From contig NZ_JAGSYH010000008.1 in NCBI RefSeq assembly GCF_025685685.1, positions 207,005-271,004 on the forward strand: a stretch of 64,000 nt of DNA, given 5' to 3'. This DNA is from Acidicapsa dinghuensis (GTDB taxonomy: Bacteria; Acidobacteriota; Terriglobia; Terriglobales; Acidobacteriaceae). A program made the position numbers and the translations under genes. Below the pieces are notes generated by a model that saw only the letters and a list, made by a program, of their open reading frames with translations, was not told the origin of the DNA and searched no databases. Shown piece after piece: positions 1 to 9,041 of the stretch (positions within the stretch are counted from its first letter, which is position 1; each line of letters opens with the position of its first letter).

Positions 1-210
1 GTTGCTCGTCGTCGCAAAATCAAATTCATCTTTCTTCGCCAGCGCGGCATAGTACTTCATTGCCTGTTCAGCAAAGAGAACGTGATCCTTCTCCACATTG
101 GTGGAGCAGAAAGCCAGCACGTGAAAATGGCGATGCTCCGCATGTGCAACAGGCAGGCAAAACGCCATCAAGAGCGCAACGGACAGATAACGAAAGAGAA
201 GACGAATCAT
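1..210 (-). CDS. ThuA-like secreted protein, N-terminal part (cut by window edge)
   Basis: Seventy codons run from an ATG at 210 off the left edge. The start MIRLLFRYLSVALLMAFC is a signal peptide ending near AHA. The mature part begins HFHVLAFCSTNVEKDHVLFA, which resembles the first strand and helix of ThuA-like (class I glutamine-amidotransferase-like) proteins. The ATG overlaps the stop of the upstream ThuA gene by 4 bases (ATGA), so the two are probably translationally coupled and may be paralogues acting on the same extracytoplasmic substrate. The ThuA fold is suggested from the first 45 mature residues only. The substrate is unknown. Confidence 0.7.
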   Translation of the reverse strand, partial: MIRLLFRYLSVALLMAFCLPVAHAEHRHFHVLAFCSTNVEKDHVLFAEQAMKYYAALAKKDEFDFATTSN

Positions 211-1019
211 TTCTGGCTAGCCCACAGAATTGCATTGTGAAAGATCGTGGTGTAAGCAGCATTCTCAAACAGATCCGGATGGTGCCCCATGAAGATGTAC
301 ACATTGCGAGCCTTCATGTGCTCGTTGCTCCAGATCACCGGATGATCGCCACCCATCTTGATATTCGTGTTCGGTGTGTACGAGTTCTCATCGACAGTGG
401 CCAGCACATGCACGTTAGGCCGAGGTGATTTGTTATACGTGTACCACTCCTCATCCTTGACTACAAAGCTCTTCGGAACACCCTTCATGACAGGGTGATC
501 TGTCGCCTCTACATGCACAGTTGCAGTCGCAAAGGTCGCGATGTACTGCGTATACCGAATGCCACCCATAAAATCCGAGAACCACTGCCACATCGGGTAG
601 CCATCGAACTCACCGAGCAGCGTCGCATGATGAAACCCTATCCATCCGCCTCGCCCCTCTTCGATGTAACGCTTGAAAGCCTCAACCGCCGCCGGCTTCC
701 ACGCGTACGGCGGATAGTTGAGCTGGATAAAGAGTTGATAATGCGAAAGGAATTCGTCGTTGATCTTGTCCGTATTCTGGATATAGTCGATGGCAAAATT
801 GTCAGCCGCCGCTTCCTTCGCCAGCCAGATCTTCGCCGCATCCACAAATGGCTTATGGATGCCGCCGGCTTCGGCAATTGCTATCACGCGAAACTTTGGT
901 TTGCTCTCCTGAGACTGTGCTGTGAAAGGCATCCACAGAGCAATCGTGCAGAAAATAAGCGCGGTAACTCGACGCCACACCTTCAATCTTGCAGTTTGCA
1001 CATGATTCAAAACAGACAT
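207..1019 (-). CDS. Secreted ThuA-like domain protein
   Basis: A protein of 270 residues from the ATG at 1019. GGAGG lies about 13 bases upstream; an in-frame extension to 1139 would run into the divergent gene. A hydrophobic signal segment (ALIFCTIALWMPFTAQSQ) is followed by FRVIAIAEAGGIHKPFVDAA, a central GWIGFHHATLLGEF and a late YIFMGHHPDLFENAAYTTIF. This is the ThuA/trehalose-utilisation pattern: a flavodoxin-like fold found in many secreted proteins of sugar-degrading bacteria. Biochemical activity in this family is largely undefined. It is transcribed with the following partial ThuA gene and divergently from a YVTN propeller gene, the two starts lying about 90 bases apart. Confidence 0.85.
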   Translation of the reverse strand: MSVLNHVQTARLKVWRRVTALIFCTIALWMPFTAQSQESKPKFRVIAIAEAGGIHKPFVDAAKIWLAKEAAADNFAIDYIQNTDKINDEFLSHYQLFIQLNYPPYAWKPAAVEAFKRYIEEGRGGWIGFHHATLLGEFDGYPMWQWFSDFMGGIRYTQYIATFATATVHVEATDHPVMKGVPKSFVVKDEEWYTYNKSPRPNVHVLATVDENSYTPNTNIKMGGDHPVIWSNEHMKARNVYIFMGHHPDLFENAAYTTIFHNAILWASQK

Positions 1020-1107
1020 CAGCAGGCTCGTCCTCCGTGCATCTGTGCGAATACGAAAATTCTTTCGTTGCACACTCAGGCTTCGCGACAGATACTTAGT
1101 AAACAAC

Positions 1108-2253
1108 ATGAAGTATCTCACCCACACCACGCCCTGCATAGCAGAACTTTCTCGTCAATGCCGACTTCGCGTGCGTCGCGTTGCGCGATTCGCCGTCATC
1201 GCGCCTGCGCTTCTTGTTGCTGCATCGTACGCGTTCGCAGCGCCTGGCGGTGCTCCAGACGTAGGATTGCTAAATCCCGCCGCTGCGGCATTCAACACGT
1301 CCTCCGGCAAAGCATATGTGGTTGATCAGTATGGCCGGCGCGTTACCATCACCAACGATGCAACCGGCAAAACCAGCTATGTCACGGTTGGCGCAGGCCC
1401 GGTGTCGATAGCGGCAGACACCGCCAATGGGCGCGCTTATGTACTCAACGCCGACGATGGAACTGTCAGCGTTATCGACGGACAAAACGATGCCGTTATC
1501 GCAACGCTCAAGGTCGGCGATCATCCTTACTCCATAGCCGCCGATTCAAAAACCGGAAAAATCTATGTCACGCGCACCTACAACAATCACCTGATGATCA
1601 TCGATGCAGAGACAGATCAAGTGTCGAGCGTGGTCGCCGGCTCACCCGATCTGATCACTGTCGATCACACAACCGGTTCCGTCTACATGCTCAGTTACGA
1701 AGGTGGCAATCTCAAGACGATGGACGGCACCACACACGCGATAGCAGCGACCGCCGTAGGCATGCACGCATGGGGCATAGCGGTGAGCGATGCTACCGGC
1801 ACACTCTACGTTACGCGCCCAAACAATGCGGAGCTTGCTATTATGCAGCGCAGCGAATCTACGATCCACCATATCAAGACCGGCAACATTCCCTGCGCTG
1901 TAGCAGTGAACACGAAGACGAATCGCGTCTACACCGCGAACTACGCCGACAACAGCATCACCGTCATAGATGGCTCAAACAATGCAGTCATCGCAACCAT
2001 CCCCACAGGCCACCGTCCCGAAGCCGTTGCCGTTGACTCCCTGCACAATCGCATCTATGTCGCAAATACTCAAAGCAACAGCGTCACCATCATCGACGGC
2101 GCATCGAATCGCGCGATCGCCGCTATTGCCGCTGGGCATGCTCCGTACGCGCTTGCGGTCGATGCAGCCCGCGGCATTGTGCATATAGCGAATGCTGACC
2201 AGACCCATCCCGCAACAACCATCGACGTAAGCCCCTACAACACTGCACGATAA
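1108..2253 (+). CDS. Secreted YVTN-family beta-propeller protein
   Basis: A protein of 381 residues if the ATG at 1108 is used. An in-frame ATG at 1045 is possible but lies very close to the divergent gene; neither has a strong ribosome site. An N-terminal signal segment (FAVIAPALLVAASYAFA) is followed by at least seven repeats of about 42 residues with the signature G-x-x-P-x-x-I-A-x-D, x-G-x-x-Y-V and x-V-x-V-I-D (for example GKIYVTRTYNNHLMIIDAET). Such repeats build a seven-bladed YVTN propeller, usually extracytoplasmic and used for binding rather than catalysis. No catalytic residues can be named. Confidence 0.85.
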   Translation: MKYLTHTTPCIAELSRQCRLRVRRVARFAVIAPALLVAASYAFAAPGGAPDVGLLNPAAAAFNTSSGKAYVVDQYGRRVTITNDATGKTSYVTVGAGPVSIAADTANGRAYVLNADDGTVSVIDGQNDAVIATLKVGDHPYSIAADSKTGKIYVTRTYNNHLMIIDAETDQVSSVVAGSPDLITVDHTTGSVYMLSYEGGNLKTMDGTTHAIAATAVGMHAWGIAVSDATGTLYVTRPNNAELAIMQRSESTIHHIKTGNIPCAVAVNTKTNRVYTANYADNSITVIDGSNNAVIATIPTGHRPEAVAVDSLHNRIYVANTQSNSVTIIDGASNRAIAAIAAGHAPYALAVDAARGIVHIANADQTHPATTIDVSPYNTAR

Positions 2254-2266
2254 CTGTTCCGAAAAA

Positions 2267-4558
2267 CTACGGCTGTGGATTCGACATCGAAGGCGGCGCA
2301 TCGCTCGACGCGCTGCCCCACGAGTAGTTCGGCTTGTCGCCCATCTCCAGCACCAGCGTTCCACCTTGATCGATATCCGCATGAAGGAACCACGGCTTAT
2401 TGAGCGGCTCGCCATTCAATTGAGCCGACTGGACGTACTTGTTCTGCGCCGAAACATTGTGCGCTTCAATCGTGAAATCCTTCCCATTGCCCATGCGAAT
2501 CACAGTCTTCTCAAAGATCGGGCTGCCGATCTCATACACCGGGCTGCCGGGACACACAGGATAAAAACCCATCGCGCTCAGCACATACCACGACGACGTT
2601 TCGCCACCATCATCATCCCCCGGAATGCCAAGCGGCCCATCACCATACCAGACATCCATCAACTGACGCACGCGCCTCTGCGTCTTCCACGGCTGGCCTG
2701 AAAAATCGTAGAGATACGGGATGTGGAAGCTAGGCTCGTTACCCTGCGCATAAAGTCCGACAAGCCCCGTCGCATCCGGAAACTGCCCAAGAAACGCAAA
2801 CTTCGACGTGCCGTACTGCTCAACAAAGAGCCGGTCAAGCTTCGCATTGAACTTATCGCGTCCGCCCATTTGTTGGATCATGCCGGCAACATCATGCTGG
2901 ACGCCAAACGTATAGAGCCACGCATCTACTTCCGTAAAGTAATCACGACCACCCTGCCCACCACCTAGCTTCGGATCGAAATGCACAACCCAGTTACCAT
3001 CCGCACTCTTCGGAGCCATGAATCCGATTGCTGGATTATAGAGATTGGCATAGTTGTGCGCGAGCTTTGTGAAATAGGTGGCATCCTGTTCCTTACCAAG
3101 AGCTTTGGCAAGCTGCGCCACGCTCCAGTCGTCATAGCTGTTTTCAATCGTGACAGAAACAGCCTGACGCTTCTCACCCGTCACAGCCGGCACAGTCTCT
3201 TTCTCGCCCCACGCCAACGCAGGAAAGAACCCTTTATCGAAATACACCTTGTCGAGGCTTGTCAGCGGCCCGCGATTCCACGGCAGCAGCGTCGTTTCTG
3301 TCGCATTCTTCTTCATCGCCGCATAAGCCTGCTGCACATCAAAGTCGCGATAGCCCTTGTTGTAGAGATCGAGAATCATCGGCGACGCGTGATGCCCAAT
3401 CATCACCTGCTGATCGCCCGCCACTGAGGGGAACGATGGCATCCATCCGCTCTGCTCATACATGCGGATATACGAGCGCACCATGTCTTCCTGCCGGTGC
3501 GCATCGAGCAATATCTGCAACGGATGCAGCGAGCGATACGTGTCCCACATACCGTCATCGATGTAAAAATCGTGCCCGTCGGCATTGTGTACCTTGTAGT
3601 CGTATCCGCTGAAATAGCGCCCATCTTCGGTGATATCAGTCATACGGCCCATCGACCGCCACAGCGCCGTGTAGAAAATCGTCCGCTGTTTTTCGGTACC
3701 TCCAACAGTATCCACTTTGCCAAGAGCGCTGTTCCATTCATCACGCGTAGCGCTTTTCAGCTTCGCAAAATCCCACGTTGGAATCTCGCGCTCCAGATTG
3801 CTCTTTGCCTGCTCCGTGCTGATGTACGAGATGCCGACCCGCACCTCGACTACATCGCCAGCCTGCGCCGTTGCATCCGAAACAAACCCGATGTGATTGC
3901 CGCTCTGTTGCGCCGCGTGAGCAAGCTGAGTTCCAGCCCACGTCTGATACGAAGCGATGGGTTTCGAAAACTCCGCATAAAAATACTGCGATGTCGTACC
4001 CGATGCATGAACGAGCTGCCCAATAGGTCCATCGAGCTCTTCACTTCCCTGCACCGCATGGTCGTTCACAACCTCAATGTGGCTTTTCTTGCCAAGGCTC
4101 AGAGCCAAATGCGCGTGCTGCGACGCCGGAAACGTAAAGCGATAGTAGACAGCTTCCCGGCTGGCCGTCAGGTCTGCGTGGATCTTCCATGTTTGCAAAT
4201 CCGCCGCATACTCATACGGAGTCGCAGTCTCGAAATCATGATCGAAATCCGACGCATACGCAGCAAACGAAGTACTCGCTTCGCCGGTCGAGGCCATCAA
4301 CACCGCAGGCCCTGCTGGAAATCCATAAATCTTGTCCGCAAGATAACGATCCTGGATGCCCGGCGTCGTAATCGGCGCAATGCGCGCCATGCCATGCGGC
4401 CATTGCACGTATGGCATCGTCGCGGTCAGCAGAATGCCAATGCTGCCGATATTCGGGTCTACATAATCGACAGGCTGCTTCTGAGCAAACAGCGCGGAGC
4501 ATACAACGGCCATTGCGGCCACAGTCGCAATCGGAGACAGTTTCAAGGATCGGTTCAT
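2267..4558 (-). CDS. GH92 family alpha-mannosidase, secreted
   Basis: A protein of 763 residues with a signal peptide (residues 1-26, ending SALFAQ). The mature start PVDYVDPNIGS and the C-terminal GGETSSWYVLSAMGFYPV are family hallmarks of glycoside hydrolase 92, Ca2+-dependent exo-alpha-mannosidases (mostly alpha-1,2) of the periplasm or cell surface. The N-terminal beta-sandwich spans about residues 30-270 and the (alpha/alpha)6 barrel the rest. The length is normal for the family. Its ATG overlaps the stop of the SH3 lipoprotein gene by 4 bases (ATGA), so both belong to one transcript. A role in trimming mannosyl glycans is inferred; linkage specificity cannot be read from the sequence. 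Confidence 0.93.
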   Translation of the reverse strand: MNRSLKLSPIATVAAMAVVCSALFAQKQPVDYVDPNIGSIGILLTATMPYVQWPHGMARIAPITTPGIQDRYLADKIYGFPAGPAVLMASTGEASTSFAAYASDFDHDFETATPYEYAADLQTWKIHADLTASREAVYYRFTFPASQHAHLALSLGKKSHIEVVNDHAVQGSEELDGPIGQLVHASGTTSQYFYAEFSKPIASYQTWAGTQLAHAAQQSGNHIGFVSDATAQAGDVVEVRVGISYISTEQAKSNLEREIPTWDFAKLKSATRDEWNSALGKVDTVGGTEKQRTIFYTALWRSMGRMTDITEDGRYFSGYDYKVHNADGHDFYIDDGMWDTYRSLHPLQILLDAHRQEDMVRSYIRMYEQSGWMPSFPSVAGDQQVMIGHHASPMILDLYNKGYRDFDVQQAYAAMKKNATETTLLPWNRGPLTSLDKVYFDKGFFPALAWGEKETVPAVTGEKRQAVSVTIENSYDDWSVAQLAKALGKEQDATYFTKLAHNYANLYNPAIGFMAPKSADGNWVVHFDPKLGGGQGGRDYFTEVDAWLYTFGVQHDVAGMIQQMGGRDKFNAKLDRLFVEQYGTSKFAFLGQFPDATGLVGLYAQGNEPSFHIPYLYDFSGQPWKTQRRVRQLMDVWYGDGPLGIPGDDDGGETSSWYVLSAMGFYPVCPGSPVYEIGSPIFEKTVIRMGNGKDFTIEAHNVSAQNKYVQSAQLNGEPLNKPWFLHADIDQGGTLVLEMGDKPNYSWGSASSDAPPSMSNPQP

Positions 4559-5868
4559 CGCCTCTTCTTTTTCGGAGCTTTAGCCTTGGCGGCATCTGCG
4601 GAGTCGTGACCCAGTATAATCGGCGCCATATCCGCACCCGTCCGCTTCACCATATTTCCCTCCAGGCGAAACGAAATAGTCCGCTCTGAAACAGGGTGCG
4701 TAACTCCCGTTTCCGAATCCACTTTCACATCCTGTCCATTTGCGATGGCGAAGCTGAAAACCGGCTCATCCTGCCCATTCACATTTTCATGCGTAATCGT
4801 TACAGGCAGGTAGCCACGCAAGCCGCGCATACGATACGCCGTCTCGTACCGGTGATGATTCAGGCTCCAGGTGAATATGCGCACCTGATCAAAGTCATAC
4901 GGCAGGCCATTCTTCGGAGGAGCAAGCACCGTCACATATTCCGTCATCTTCTTCGGTGCAGCCGGCGCAGCGGAACCATCGGCAGATGCACCGTCACCGC
5001 TATCCGAGATCATGGTCTCGCGCTCTTTGCCCTTCTTGCCCCGCTTAGCCTCGCGTCCGCTGCCATCGTCAATTACGGTCGTCAGCGGATACGCGGCAAT
5101 CATGCGTTGGTCTTCTGAATATTGCCCAACCTCATCGGGCACATCCACATCCACTCGATTCGCGAGCAGCCATCCCGTATGTCCGCTCGCGTCGCGCACC
5201 AGCCACCAGTCTTCCATCGGCGGTGGCGCTGGCTGTTCCGTTTCCAGGCCCGCATTCCGTGCGACAGCTTTGCCGGAAGAGGCTGTCGTCGAACCGGAGT
5301 TTGGCCGATAAGCCGACGGCGTCTTTGCGTTCACAGCAGGCAACGGCGCTCCTGGCTGCACCTTCGGCACCATCCCTCGCTCAAGCATCTGTACCTTGGC
5401 GTTACCCGGAATCAACAAAAAATGCTGTGTCTCGCGCCCCGGCAGAACGTGCATATAGAGATCGTCGCGCAGCACTCCATTCGCCACCACTGGATCGTTC
5501 GCATGCTTCTTTGCCAGATCCTCGAACTGTGCGTAGGTGCTGTCGTCAATGATGGAGTGATCCTCAAGCCAGCCGATCTCGCCCTTGGGTGTTTTCACCT
5601 TTACAAACCGCTTGCCGCGTTCCAAAACTTCGAGTGCCTCGCCATTGGTCACCAGAGCAACGCGATTCGATACGGCAGCCACGCGATCATGCAGGTACAC
5701 CTGCCGCGCAGAAACGTACACATGCTCCTGCGGCTTGACATGAAAACGGGAGCAGCCGGCAAGCATCACAGTCGAGAGTGTGAGACCAGCTAGTACGTTG
5801 CGCAAACGCAGAGCGCGTGAAGCGTCGCACAGTCGTGAACGAAAGGATGGAATAAAAAACAGGGTCAC
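4555..5868 (-). CDS. SH3-domain lipoprotein
   Basis: A protein of 437 residues. The N-terminus has a lipoprotein signal with lipobox LAGC (cysteine near residue 39). Then comes a bacterial SH3-type domain at about residues 50-100 (VSARQVYLHDRVAAVSNRVALVTNGE, then GEIGWLEDHSII) and a second SH3-like stretch ending GHTGWLLANRVDV near residue 240. A charged, Ala/Lys-rich linker separates this from a C-terminal beta-rich region, and the protein ends in a basic KAKAPKKKRR tail. Bacterial SH3 domains commonly bind peptidoglycan. It sits upstream of and overlaps the GH92 gene, suggesting a membrane-anchored partner. The function is not known. Confidence 0.8.
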   Translation of the reverse strand: MTLFFIPSFRSRLCDASRALRLRNVLAGLTLSTVMLAGCSRFHVKPQEHVYVSARQVYLHDRVAAVSNRVALVTNGEALEVLERGKRFVKVKTPKGEIGWLEDHSIIDDSTYAQFEDLAKKHANDPVVANGVLRDDLYMHVLPGRETQHFLLIPGNAKVQMLERGMVPKVQPGAPLPAVNAKTPSAYRPNSGSTTASSGKAVARNAGLETEQPAPPPMEDWWLVRDASGHTGWLLANRVDVDVPDEVGQYSEDQRMIAAYPLTTVIDDGSGREAKRGKKGKERETMISDSGDGASADGSAAPAAPKKMTEYVTVLAPPKNGLPYDFDQVRIFTWSLNHHRYETAYRMRGLRGYLPVTITHENVNGQDEPVFSFAIANGQDVKVDSETGVTHPVSERTISFRLEGNMVKRTGADMAPIILGHDSADAAKAKAPKKKRR

Positions 5869-5969
5869 GGTACCGCAGTCTGGCTTAAGGATAGCAAAGC
5901 CCCTACTTAACCGCGGCGAATCGCGGTACTACGGTCACAAGGCGCATCCCTTGAGTCAATTGCTCTTGT

Positions 5970-7151
5970 TTAATGCGAAAGCGCAATACCGTTCGACAGC
6001 GATGGATTGGAGGATGCTGTCGTCGCCGTCGTCTGCACATCCAGCGTTCCTGCAGTCGTCGCATCGTACTTGTACAGCCACAGGTTCGGATTCGTTCCGT
6101 AGCCGATCACTGACACGTAGCTCTCTGTACTGTCTTCGGCAATGCCCACGGGTAGCTTTCCAGTCGAGAAAGGCGATCCACTCAAAGCAGTCAAAACGCC
6201 CGCGCTGGCTGAGAAACCTGAGATTGTGCCGTCCGACTCGTTCGTCACGTACACATATGACCCGGTCGGCTCGGCAAGTATCGCCGAGGGGCCAATGCCC
6301 ACGGGTACATCCTTTTCCGCGCTCGTAACCAGATTGGCAATAGGAAAGGTGCGCAGCGAGCCGGCTACCGCGGTCGTAGCCGTGCTTGCTTCGGCTATAT
6401 ACAGATATGTCGAAGTGGGATCGACCGCGACCGCATTGTCAGCCACGTTTATCGCCCCTGAGGTCAATGGAATCGCTACACGCGAGCCCCACGGCGTACT
6501 CGTTGTTGCCGTAGGGCTGAAGCCGAAGGCATTGACTCCACCTGTGCCCAGGGAAACAAAAACGTTCGCGTTCGCCGGTGACATAACCACCGTCGGATTT
6601 GTTGCGGCAAATGTCGATGTCGCCGGATACACGCTTCCGGTGGGCACTCCTTGCGTCGAGTCGATCGGAAGAGCATCAACTTCGGTCGACTTCTGATAGG
6701 TAATGATCAGCCACGAACTGGTAGCATCAACCGCCACGGACTGCGGAATCAGTCCATTCTGGTTAAAATACGCGACATTCCCGTTGTTTCCTTCGGTAAG
6801 CGCGCCGCCCGTTCCGATCGTATAAACGAAGACGCCAAGGCTCGTGGCGACAAAAAGAAAGTCGTTATTCGGCGCGACAACAATGGAGGTTGGTAAAGCC
6901 GGCAGCGTAATCGGACTGCCGCTTACTGCTGTCAAAACGCCGCTGGTATCCGTATATTCGGTGATCGTTCCGCCAGTCCCCGAGCTATTAACGTTTGTGA
7001 CGTAGGCGTATGTAGTCGATCCGGTCGTGGTGCCGCCATTGTTGTTGACAGGCGTAAAGAAACCGCTGCAGCCCGTCAGCCCGAGAGCCATCGTTAGCGG
7101 CACAGCTACACCCAACCTGATCCACCTGCGCGGAGACAACCCGTGACTCAT
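5970..7151 (-). CDS. Lactonase-like beta-propeller lipoprotein
   Basis: A protein of 393 residues. The lipobox is LTGC (cysteine near residue 28) and is followed by a Gly/Thr-rich spacer. The rest is built of repeats such as TYAYVTNVNSSG, FLFVATSLGVFVYTIG and YVYVTNESDGTISGFSASAG with the recurring phrase GVLTAVSGSPI, which is typical of the 6-phosphogluconolactonase-like seven-bladed propellers abundant in Acidobacteriota. True Pgl enzymes are cytosolic, so this surface-anchored version is more likely a binding or scaffold protein. It is divergent from the M28 peptidase gene with about 190 bases between them, where no clear promoter was seen. Confidence 0.82.
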   Translation of the reverse strand: MSHGLSPRRWIRLGVAVPLTMALGLTGCSGFFTPVNNNGGTTTGSTTYAYVTNVNSSGTGGTITEYTDTSGVLTAVSGSPITLPALPTSIVVAPNNDFLFVATSLGVFVYTIGTGGALTEGNNGNVAYFNQNGLIPQSVAVDATSSWLIITYQKSTEVDALPIDSTQGVPTGSVYPATSTFAATNPTVVMSPANANVFVSLGTGGVNAFGFSPTATTSTPWGSRVAIPLTSGAINVADNAVAVDPTSTYLYIAEASTATTAVAGSLRTFPIANLVTSAEKDVPVGIGPSAILAEPTGSYVYVTNESDGTISGFSASAGVLTALSGSPFSTGKLPVGIAEDSTESYVSVIGYGTNPNLWLYKYDATTAGTLDVQTTATTASSNPSLSNGIALSH

Positions 7152-7339
7152 TCTTCAGACTCCCAGCCTGCGGCTGTAAGGAAGCGGCGCCAGGATTCTC
7201 CCGAATGCGGAAGGCGCCAACTCAGAATAGCGCAAACCTCACATCCAAAGCCTGCAATCGGCGTGGACGCTCTACGCTGCATAGATAGACGCAGAAACCA
7301 TGCTAAACGCTTGCCGGAACTTGCATTTACAATCCGATC

Positions 7340-8368
7340 ATGCGTTCCCGGCCAACCTGCGTTTTCACCCTGCTTCTCGCCGCCTTAGCAATTCTCCCAT
7401 ACGCCTCCGCCGCAACCAAACACAGCGATGCCATCTGCGCCCCATGCGTGCGTGCCGACCTTGGTTTTCTGGCCAGCGACGAACTGCACGGTCGCGGCTC
7501 AGGCACGCGCGACGAACACCTGGCCGCCCTTTACACCGCATCGCTCTTTCAGTCCTTTGGTCTGGAGCCGGCCGGTGAAAACAGCACCTACATCCAGCGC
7601 GCACCGCTGCCGAATCCCTTTCCGGATCGGCTGGCAGCTTATCTGAAAGCAAAAGGCTTCGACCAGAACCAGCGCACCGATACATGGAACACGCTGGCCC
7701 TGCTGCGCGGCACGGACGCGCCAGCGGCTCCGGCTCCGGCAGCCGACGTAATCCTGCTCACCGCACATCAGGATCATCTCGGTCTCGGCAATCCCGTCAA
7801 CGGCGACTCCATCTATAACGGTGCAGACGATGACGCCTCCGGCACCACGGCAGTCCTTGAGCTCGCCCGCGCTCTCAGTAAAGGTCCGCGTCCCAAGCGA
7901 TCTATCCTCTTTGTTCTCTTCGGATCGGAAGAACTGGGCGGCTACGGCAACCAATATTTTCTGGAACATCCTCCGGTTCCACTCACTCAGATCGTCGCCA
8001 ATCTCGAATTCGAAATGATCGGCAGACCGGACCCGGCTCTGCCCAACAAGACCCTCTGGCTCACCGGCTATGAACGATCCGATCTAGGCCCGGAGTTGGC
8101 CAAGCACGGAGCGGCCATTTCTGCCGATCCACACCCGGATCAGCATTTCTTTCAGCGCTCCGACAACTACGCACTTGCGAAACGCGGCATCATCGCGCAG
8201 ACCGTCTCCAGCTATGGCCTCCACAAGGATTACCACCAGCCATCCGACGATCTCTCCCACATCGACTTCGACTTCGTCACCAACTCCATCCAGTCGATGA
8301 TCGAGCCAGTGCGATGGCTGGCGGACACCAATTGGCGTCCGGTCTGGAACACGGGAGGCAAGCCTTAG
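7340..8368 (+). CDS. Secreted M28 family metallopeptidase
   Basis: A protein of 342 residues with a signal peptide (cut near ASA). The M28 zinc site can be followed: TAHQDHLG (first His/Asp), NGADDDASGT (bridging Asp), LFGSEELGG (catalytic Glu pair), FEMIGR (third ligand, with Glu where Asp is common) and the final His in KDYHQPSDD. The family comprises co-catalytic di-zinc aminopeptidases. Export suggests peptide scavenging. It stands alone on the plus strand, followed by a repeat-bearing gap. Confidence 0.9.
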   Translation: MRSRPTCVFTLLLAALAILPYASAATKHSDAICAPCVRADLGFLASDELHGRGSGTRDEHLAALYTASLFQSFGLEPAGENSTYIQRAPLPNPFPDRLAAYLKAKGFDQNQRTDTWNTLALLRGTDAPAAPAPAADVILLTAHQDHLGLGNPVNGDSIYNGADDDASGTTAVLELARALSKGPRPKRSILFVLFGSEELGGYGNQYFLEHPPVPLTQIVANLEFEMIGRPDPALPNKTLWLTGYERSDLGPELAKHGAAISADPHPDQHFFQRSDNYALAKRGIIAQTVSSYGLHKDYHQPSDDLSHIDFDFVTNSIQSMIEPVRWLADTNWRPVWNTGGKP

Positions 8369-8436
8369 ACTATTCCCTTGCATGCAACCGGGAAATAAGT
8401 CAGTGATAGCCCTTTGATCCAATTTGCCGTCCGTTT

Positions 8437-8529
8437 GCTGATACTAGGTTGCGTGTTGGCCGTGGGATTATCGTAACCCAATTTTCAGCAGCGAAACCCT
8501 CGGGCATCCTCGATGGTATGATTTCAGAT
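8437..8529. repeat. Dispersed repeat, family C, copy 1
   Basis: About 93 bases beginning GCTGATAC and ending GATTTCAGAT match a segment at 53012-53102 over their whole length, with several small differences (shared blocks include ATCGTAACCCA and CTCGGGCATCCTC-like text). Here the copy lacks the strong 10-bp hairpin and terminal palindrome seen at 53 kb, so it looks like a decayed or partial unit. It lies in the gap between the M28 gene and a convergent small membrane protein gene. Confidence 0.6.
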
Positions 8530-8573
8530 TCCGGTCTCCGTCCAGCTCCGTCGCTGAGCGCAAGAAGAACGGG

Positions 8574-8930
8574 CTATTTCCTCTCGGTTGGTCTAGTTTT
8601 GCCCTTCCTAAATGCATTTCGAAACATTCTTCCGCCAATAAGAAAACACACAATTGCAACCACTCCAGGAGCCCAGCTGTTCCTCTCAAACCCCAATCCT
8701 GTGAAGGCTACCCCACCCAAGATGAAGAAACTACCGAATATCCCCGCACCAACGCGCTGAACCAGCGGAGCATTGGAACTTCCTTTGAATAGTGGATCTT
8801 CGACACTATGACTTCTCAGAAGCGTTTCAGCGAAAGCGAAGTTTCTTTGCTCCGCCTCGAACTCGCGGATTTTTCTCGTGCGTTTCAGCATCCCTTCACC
8901 CACATGGTTGCTTATTTTCTCCCCAAACAT
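8574..8930 (-). CDS. Small membrane protein, unknown function
   Basis: Up to 118 residues. Two hydrophobic segments (about residues 60-78, VGAGIFGSFFILGGVAFTGLG, and 87-103, APGVVAIVCFLIGGRMF) form a hairpin, after a charged N-terminal region and before a basic tail (RKGKTRPTERK). The start is uncertain: the ATG at 8930 has GGAGG immediately against it, while an internal ATG at 8891 is an alternative. No family was recognised. It is a stand-alone gene. Confidence 0.6.
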   Translation of the reverse strand: MFGEKISNHVGEGMLKRTRKIREFEAEQRNFAFAETLLRSHSVEDPLFKGSSNAPLVQRVGAGIFGSFFILGGVAFTGLGFERNSWAPGVVAIVCFLIGGRMFRNAFRKGKTRPTERK

Positions 8931-9041
8931 CCTCCAGCACTAACTAAATAATCGGCAGTCATCGCTGTATCTCCTCCCACAGTCCCTGTATGCTCAAATT
9001 CGGTGCAGTGTCCAATGGAATAGGTTTCAAGTTATCGTGAA

